A DNA stretch of 37,640 nucleotides, from assembly GCA_002327525.1 (NCBI GenBank), contig DCWG01000146.1, positions 1 through 37,640 on the forward strand, in the 5' to 3' direction. The notes under the pieces were generated by a model. It made no database searches, was not told where the DNA came from, and saw only the letters and a list, made by a program, of their open reading frames with translations. The stretch is from Gammaproteobacteria bacterium UBA2168 (lineage in GTDB: Bacteria > Pseudomonadota > Gammaproteobacteria > Pseudomonadales > Azotimanducaceae). This document shows, piece after piece, positions 34,221 to 37,640 of this stretch; within the stretch, counting starts at the first letter, position 1, and the number at the start of each line of letters is the position of its first letter. Made by a program: the position numbers and the translations under genes.

Positions 34221-34577
34221 ATGAAAAGTATTCACATCATGCTGGTGTACGCCACGGTGATCGGCTTCGTGATCCGATCGATCTGGGCGTTCACGGACAA
34301 CCCCCTTCGAGGGGAAAGATGGGTACGGACGGTACCGCACGTGATCGACACGTTGCTGCTGATTCTGGGCGTCATCATGGCGTACCAGATCTCGCAGTCG
34401 CCGTTCTCCGGCTGGCTGCTGGCCAAGCTGATCGGATTGCTCGCTTACATTCTCTTCGGCGTGCTGACGTTGCGAGCCACCGCCGCCATGCCGCGGGCCA
34501 TTGGCTTTGTTGGCGCCATGACCAGCGTCGGGTACATGTTTGCGGTGGCGTTCACGCGCGATCCGTTGCCGCTTTGA
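34221..34577 (+). CDS. SirB2-family membrane protein
   Basis: A 118-residue protein with four predicted membrane segments: HIMLVYATVIGFVIRSIWAF, VIDTLLLILGVIMAYQI, LLAKLIGLLAYILFGVLTL, and AIGFVGAMTSVGYMFAVAFT. The pattern and motifs, such as WVRTVPHVIDTLLLILG, are those of the SirB2 family, named from a proposed invasion-gene regulator in Salmonella but of unknown biochemical role. An open frame begins at 34113, but the ATG at 34221 fits the family N-terminus. AGGAGA lies about 15 bases before it, longer than ideal. It is convergent with the broken acyl-CoA dehydrogenase. Confidence 0.85.
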   Translation: MKSIHIMLVYATVIGFVIRSIWAFTDNPLRGERWVRTVPHVIDTLLLILGVIMAYQISQSPFSGWLLAKLIGLLAYILFGVLTLRATAAMPRAIGFVGAMTSVGYMFAVAFTRDPLPL

Positions 34578-34610
34578 AGAGTCGCCGGCGTACTGGTCTC
34601 AACTCGTGAA

Positions 34611-35771
34611 CTAGCCGAGCGTGCGTCCGATCAGTTCCTTCATGATCTCGTTGGTTCCGCCGTAGATCTTCTGCACGCGTGCCTCGGCATACATGCGCGA
34701 GATCTCGTACTCGTCCATGTACCCGGCGCTACCGTGTAGCTGCAGACACTCATCTACAATGGCGCACTGTTTCTGGGTGGCCCGGTACTTGGCCATGGAC
34801 GCCGTGGCAGCATCGAGTTCTTTGTCGAGATGGCGTACGCGACACTGATCCACGAAGGTACGGGCCACGAGCGCTTCGGTCTTGCGCTCGGCGAGGGTGA
34901 AACGCGTGTTCTGAAAATCCAGTATCCGCTGTCCGAATGCCTTGCGTTCGCTCACATAGTCGATGGTGATCTCGAGTGCCCGCTCGATGGAAACCACCGC
35001 GGCCTGGGCAATGTTGAGCCGTTCCTGTGGAAGTTGCTGCATGAGCTGAAAGAAGCCCTTGCCTTCCTCCCCGGTGCTGTCGCCCAGAAGGTTTGTGGCC
35101 GGAACCCGGCAATCTTCGAAGAACAGTTCCGAGGTGTCCGCCGACTTCTGGCCGAGTTTCTTCAGATTGCGTCCGCGGGCGAAGCCGGGCGTGTCGGTCT
35201 CCACGACGATGAGTGAAATCCCTTTGCCACCCAGACTCGGGTCAGTCTTCGCCACTACGATCACGAGGTCCGCGTGCTGGCCGTTGGTGATGAACGTCTT
35301 CGCTCCGTTCATCACGTATTCGTCGCCGTCACGCAATGCGGTGGTGCGGACCGACTGCAGGTCGGATCCGGTGTTTGGCTCGGTCATTGCGATAGCGCCA
35401 ACCATTTCTTCGCTCGCCATTTTCGGCAGCCAGCGCTGGCGCTGTTCCTCGTTGCCGTAGTGGTATATGTAAGGGGCGACGATACTGCTGTGTACCTGAT
35501 TGCCCCATCCGGAAACGCCGGCGCGATGTTGCTCCTCCATGATGACGGTGTCATGCCGATAATCTCCGCCGGCAACGCCATACTGCACCGGCATCTCGGC
35601 GAGCAGCAGACCGGCTTCTCCGGCCTTGTTTCAGGCCTCTAGATCCACCTTGCCCTGTTCGATCCATTTGTCGTTCAACGGGACGAATTCCTGCCGGAAG
35701 AAGCGTACACACGCTTCCTGGAGGATTTGCAATTCGTCATCGAGCCACGGTGAGGTGTAGTTTTCGTACAA
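34611..35771 (-). pseudogene. Acyl-CoA dehydrogenase with in-frame premature stop
   Basis: From 35594 downstream a 327-residue frame encodes most of a long-chain-type acyl-CoA dehydrogenase: IAMTEPNTGSDLQSVRTTAL, KTFITNGQHADLVIVVAKT, ELFFEDCRVPATNLLGD, ERKAFGQRILDFQNTRF and the ending KIYGGTNEIMKELIGRTLG. The missing N-terminal part is present upstream in the same frame (WLDDELQILQEACVRFFRQE and WIEQGKVDLEA). A single TGA at 35631-35633, where relatives have Trp, separates it from NKAGEAGLLLAEMPVQYG. The original start was probably the TTG at 35771; no in-frame ATG precedes the stop. A product starting at 35594 would lack the N-terminal helical domain. Nonsense mutation or base error cannot be told apart here. 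Confidence 0.78.
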
Positions 35772-35816
35772 AGACGTGAACCATTCCCTCAGAGGTATTG
35801 GGGATTAGTGGGGTGG

Positions 35817-36650
35817 CTATGGCCAGCCGGCTCCTGCGTAGGGCGCCGCCGCTGTTTCGATACGACCGGAGCGCTGCTCGCGGCATTGATCCGGATCGGA
35901 TGTCTGCGCCGCCGCGATGTACAGGGTAGTTCCTCCCAGCATGCAGGCGAAGGCTCCACACTCGAGCTGAATGCGGTGGGTGACCTTACCCGCCTCTTCG
36001 ACACGCAAACACTCGTTGCTGCCGGGTGAGGCCACCCAGATACCGCCTGCTTCATCCAGACAGATGCCATCCGGCACCGACCCTTTCGGGAGTTCAGCCC
36101 AAACCCGGCGGTTGGACAGTTCACCATTAGGTGCTACGTCGAAGGCGGTGAGCCGGGCGCCCCACGATTCGCCCACGATCAGCGTGTCTCCATCCGGAGT
36201 AATCACGGTACCGTTTGGAAACAACAGATCCTCCGCTACGATACGCGCAGTGCCGTCGGGAGTGATCAGTATCATCTCGGCAGGGCGGGGCGTCTCCTCG
36301 GCATGCAGGTCGAAGCCGAAATTGCCGACATAGGCGTTACCTCGGCCATCCACCACCATGTCGTTGCAATGAAAGCTCGCTAGTTCGGACAGGTCGGCGT
36401 GCAGCCGCAGCACGCTGCCGTCCCACCGCTGCACGCTACGGTCGGTCATCGACACGACCAGCAGGTCGCCATCGGGCAACCATCCCAGTCCGGAAGGCCA
36501 GGTGGACAAGCCGAAGCGTACCCGCGCACTGCCGTCGGGTGCGACGCTGATGACCTGATGTGCGTGCATGTCGGAGAACCACAACTCGCCGTCATGAAAG
36601 CGAGGACCTTCGGGAAAGCAGAGCCCGTCGAGCAGGATTTCAGTGTTCAT
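35817..36650 (-). CDS. SMP-30/gluconolactonase/LRE-like protein
   Basis: A 277-residue six-bladed beta-propeller. Family features are CFPEGPRFHDGELWFSDMHA, with E14 as a probable metal ligand, LSELASFHCNDMVVDGRGNAYVG (the Asn/Asp metal-binding blade), LLFPNGTVITPDGDTLIVGE, and PDGICLDEAGGIWVASP near the C-terminus. SMP-30 proteins hydrolyse sugar or other lactones using a divalent metal ion. No signal peptide is present, so it is cytoplasmic. It lies 46 bp upstream of the broken acyl-CoA dehydrogenase on the same strand. The substrate is unknown. Confidence 0.9.
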   Translation of the reverse strand: MNTEILLDGLCFPEGPRFHDGELWFSDMHAHQVISVAPDGSARVRFGLSTWPSGLGWLPDGDLLVVSMTDRSVQRWDGSVLRLHADLSELASFHCNDMVVDGRGNAYVGNFGFDLHAEETPRPAEMILITPDGTARIVAEDLLFPNGTVITPDGDTLIVGESWGARLTAFDVAPNGELSNRRVWAELPKGSVPDGICLDEAGGIWVASPGSNECLRVEEAGKVTHRIQLECGAFACMLGGTTLYIAAAQTSDPDQCREQRSGRIETAAAPYAGAGWP

Positions 36651-36913
36651 GCGGTTGGTGGTCCATGCGGTGGATCACTAGCGTACATCACGCGATCGGG
36701 TGCCGCGATGGCGAACGCTGGTTGTGGATCGACCGGCCACTCTCCGTACTCCATACCGGGCGCCGATCTCGGGGCGCGGAGCCGCGTCCCTCGTTGCGTT
36801 GTTCTCCCCTCCGACAGGGGGTACCATCGGCAAGTTTTTGGGGCCCGAAGAGACTTGAATTCAACCCCACGATTCCGCGGGGGTCATAAAGGGAAGCTTA
36901 AGGAGCTAAAAAT
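36651..36913. promoter_or_regulatory. Divergent intergenic region before the thiolase
   Basis: No convincing gene lies in these 263 bp between the SMP-30 gene (leftward) and the thiolase (rightward). An inverted repeat at 36771-36790 has nine-base GC-rich arms with one G-T pair and a two-base centre. A second hairpin-like CCCC-TCCGACA-GGGG lies near 36811-36825. TTGAATTCAA at 36855-36864 is a perfect 10-bp palindrome about 50 bp before the thiolase start, a possible operator. No clear -35/-10 pair was found. Confidence 0.35.
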
Positions 36914-37640
36914 ATGGAAGACGTTGTAATCGTCGACAGCGTGCGCACGGGCCTGGCAAAGGCGTTCCGGGGCAGTTTCAACCTGACCCGCTCGGACGAC
37001 ATGCTCGCTCACTGCATCGATTCGCTGCTCGATCGCAATCCCAACGTATCGGCTGATGAGGTCGAGGATGTGGTCGTGGGTGCTGCCAACCACACCGGCG
37101 AACAGGACGGCAATCTGGCGCGTCTCGCGGTGATATTGTCGAATCTATCCGTGGATACGGCCGGACTCACCATCAATCGATTCTGTTCATCAGGTCTGCA
37201 GTCCGTCGCCATCGCGGCCAACCAGATTGCATCAGGCCAGACGCAGGTCGCCATCGCCGGTGGTGTCGATTCCATCTCCATGGGTACGCGTCAGCAGCCT
37301 GGCAAGGCGGAGAAGAACAAGAGATTGACTGAAGAGAAGCCCGAGATCTTCATGGCCATGGGCAACACTGCTGAAGTGGTGGCGCGCCGTTACCAGGTCA
37401 CCCGGGAAATGCAGGATGTCTACGCACTGCAAAGCCAGCAGCGCTATGCGCAGGCTGTGGAAGACGGCAAGATCGGTGAAGAGATCGTGCCGATGAACAC
37501 CACGATGAAGAAAGTTGATAAGGAAACCGGCGAGGAAAGCATGGTGGACGTAACCGTGGACCGTGACGAGTGTAACCGTCCGACCACGACGCTCGAAGGT
37601 CTGTCGAACCTGCCCCCGGCCTTTGAAGAAGACGGTAGCG
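36914..37640 (+). CDS. Acetyl-CoA acyltransferase (thiolase), partial at right edge
   Basis: The first 242 residues of a thiolase of about 390 residues. It opens EDVVIVDSVRTGLAKAFRGS. The catalytic nucleophile is C91 in LTINRFCSSGLQSVAIAANQ, and AIAGGVDSISMG and YALQSQQRYAQAV follow. The His and second Cys motifs would lie beyond the window. Thiolases cleave 3-ketoacyl-CoA with CoA or condense two acyl-CoAs; the sequence resembles FadA/FadI-type degradative enzymes. AAGGAG lies nine bases before the ATG. The gene often precedes a fadB-like multifunctional enzyme, which cannot be checked here. It completes a beta-oxidation theme with the acyl-CoA dehydrogenases and crotonase of the window. Confidence 0.93.
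   Translation, partial: MEDVVIVDSVRTGLAKAFRGSFNLTRSDDMLAHCIDSLLDRNPNVSADEVEDVVVGAANHTGEQDGNLARLAVILSNLSVDTAGLTINRFCSSGLQSVAIAANQIASGQTQVAIAGGVDSISMGTRQQPGKAEKNKRLTEEKPEIFMAMGNTAEVVARRYQVTREMQDVYALQSQQRYAQAVEDGKIGEEIVPMNTTMKKVDKETGEESMVDVTVDRDECNRPTTTLEGLSNLPPAFEEDGS

Noticed and set aside
36771..36790. GC-rich inverted repeat as a terminator
   Set aside because: No gene ends before it on either strand and there is no T-run, so a terminator role is unsupported.
1..37640. CRISPR arrays, tRNA or rRNA genes, prophage or insertion sequence genes
   Set aside because: No regularly spaced repeats, cloverleaf-like segments, transposase, integrase or phage proteins were recognised on reading through both strands.

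Overview
The window looks like a chromosomal segment of a high-GC, free-living gammaproteobacterium. The main taxonomic clue is the adjacent cmoA-cmoB pair for tRNA wobble uridine modification, which is typical of Gammaproteobacteria. The rest fits an aerobic heterotroph that degrades fatty acids or aromatics. It has three acyl-CoA dehydrogenases (one broken), a crotonase, a thiolase, an LLM-class oxidoreductase, a flavin reductase, a coniferyl-aldehyde-type dehydrogenase and an SMP-30 lactonase. No rRNA, tRNA, CRISPR, phage or transposase gene was recognised. Species cannot be fixed from sequence alone.

Left third (1-9.8 kb): a CbbQ/NorQ-type AAA+ ATPase runs off the left edge and is divergent from an alpha/beta hydrolase. 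A large inverted repeat separates that hydrolase from a convergent monooxygenase-GST pair. Next comes a scar (about 2.7-4.0 kb) where the 3' remnant of a RimK-like ATP-grasp ligase abuts an opposite-facing PA0069-type radical SAM gene that carries an internal deletion and a frameshift. After this lie a sodium:solute symporter coupled to a beta-propeller lipoprotein, an APC permease, and a small unknown ORF followed by an aldehyde dehydrogenase.

Middle (9.8-24.6 kb): an RND efflux pump with its membrane fusion protein, a tiny ORF overlapping an Smr nuclease gene, a frameshifted DUF4156-type lipoprotein coupled to an acyl-CoA dehydrogenase, a small membrane protein, and cmoA-cmoB. Polyphosphate kinase and exopolyphosphatase follow as convergent overlapping genes, the synthesis and breakdown arms of polyphosphate metabolism. 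An M48 protease-LemA pair closes this part.

Right third (24.6-37.6 kb): acyl-CoA metabolism (dehydrogenase, flavin reductase, LLM oxidoreductase, atypical crotonase), a MATE exporter followed by an Fpg/Nei-like glycosylase, and an alpha/beta hydrolase followed by a CinA-like/NadD-like fusion protein. Then come an alanine/sodium symporter, a SirB2-like membrane protein, an acyl-CoA dehydrogenase with an in-frame stop, an SMP-30 protein and a thiolase cut by the right edge.

The most notable observations are the CinA-NadD fusion, the crotonase lacking both canonical catalytic glutamates, the double-pseudogene scar at 2.7-4.0 kb, and four disrupted genes in 37 kb. Those disruptions mean either real decay or base errors in the assembly. 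I saw nothing that clearly amounts to a new defence or mobile system.
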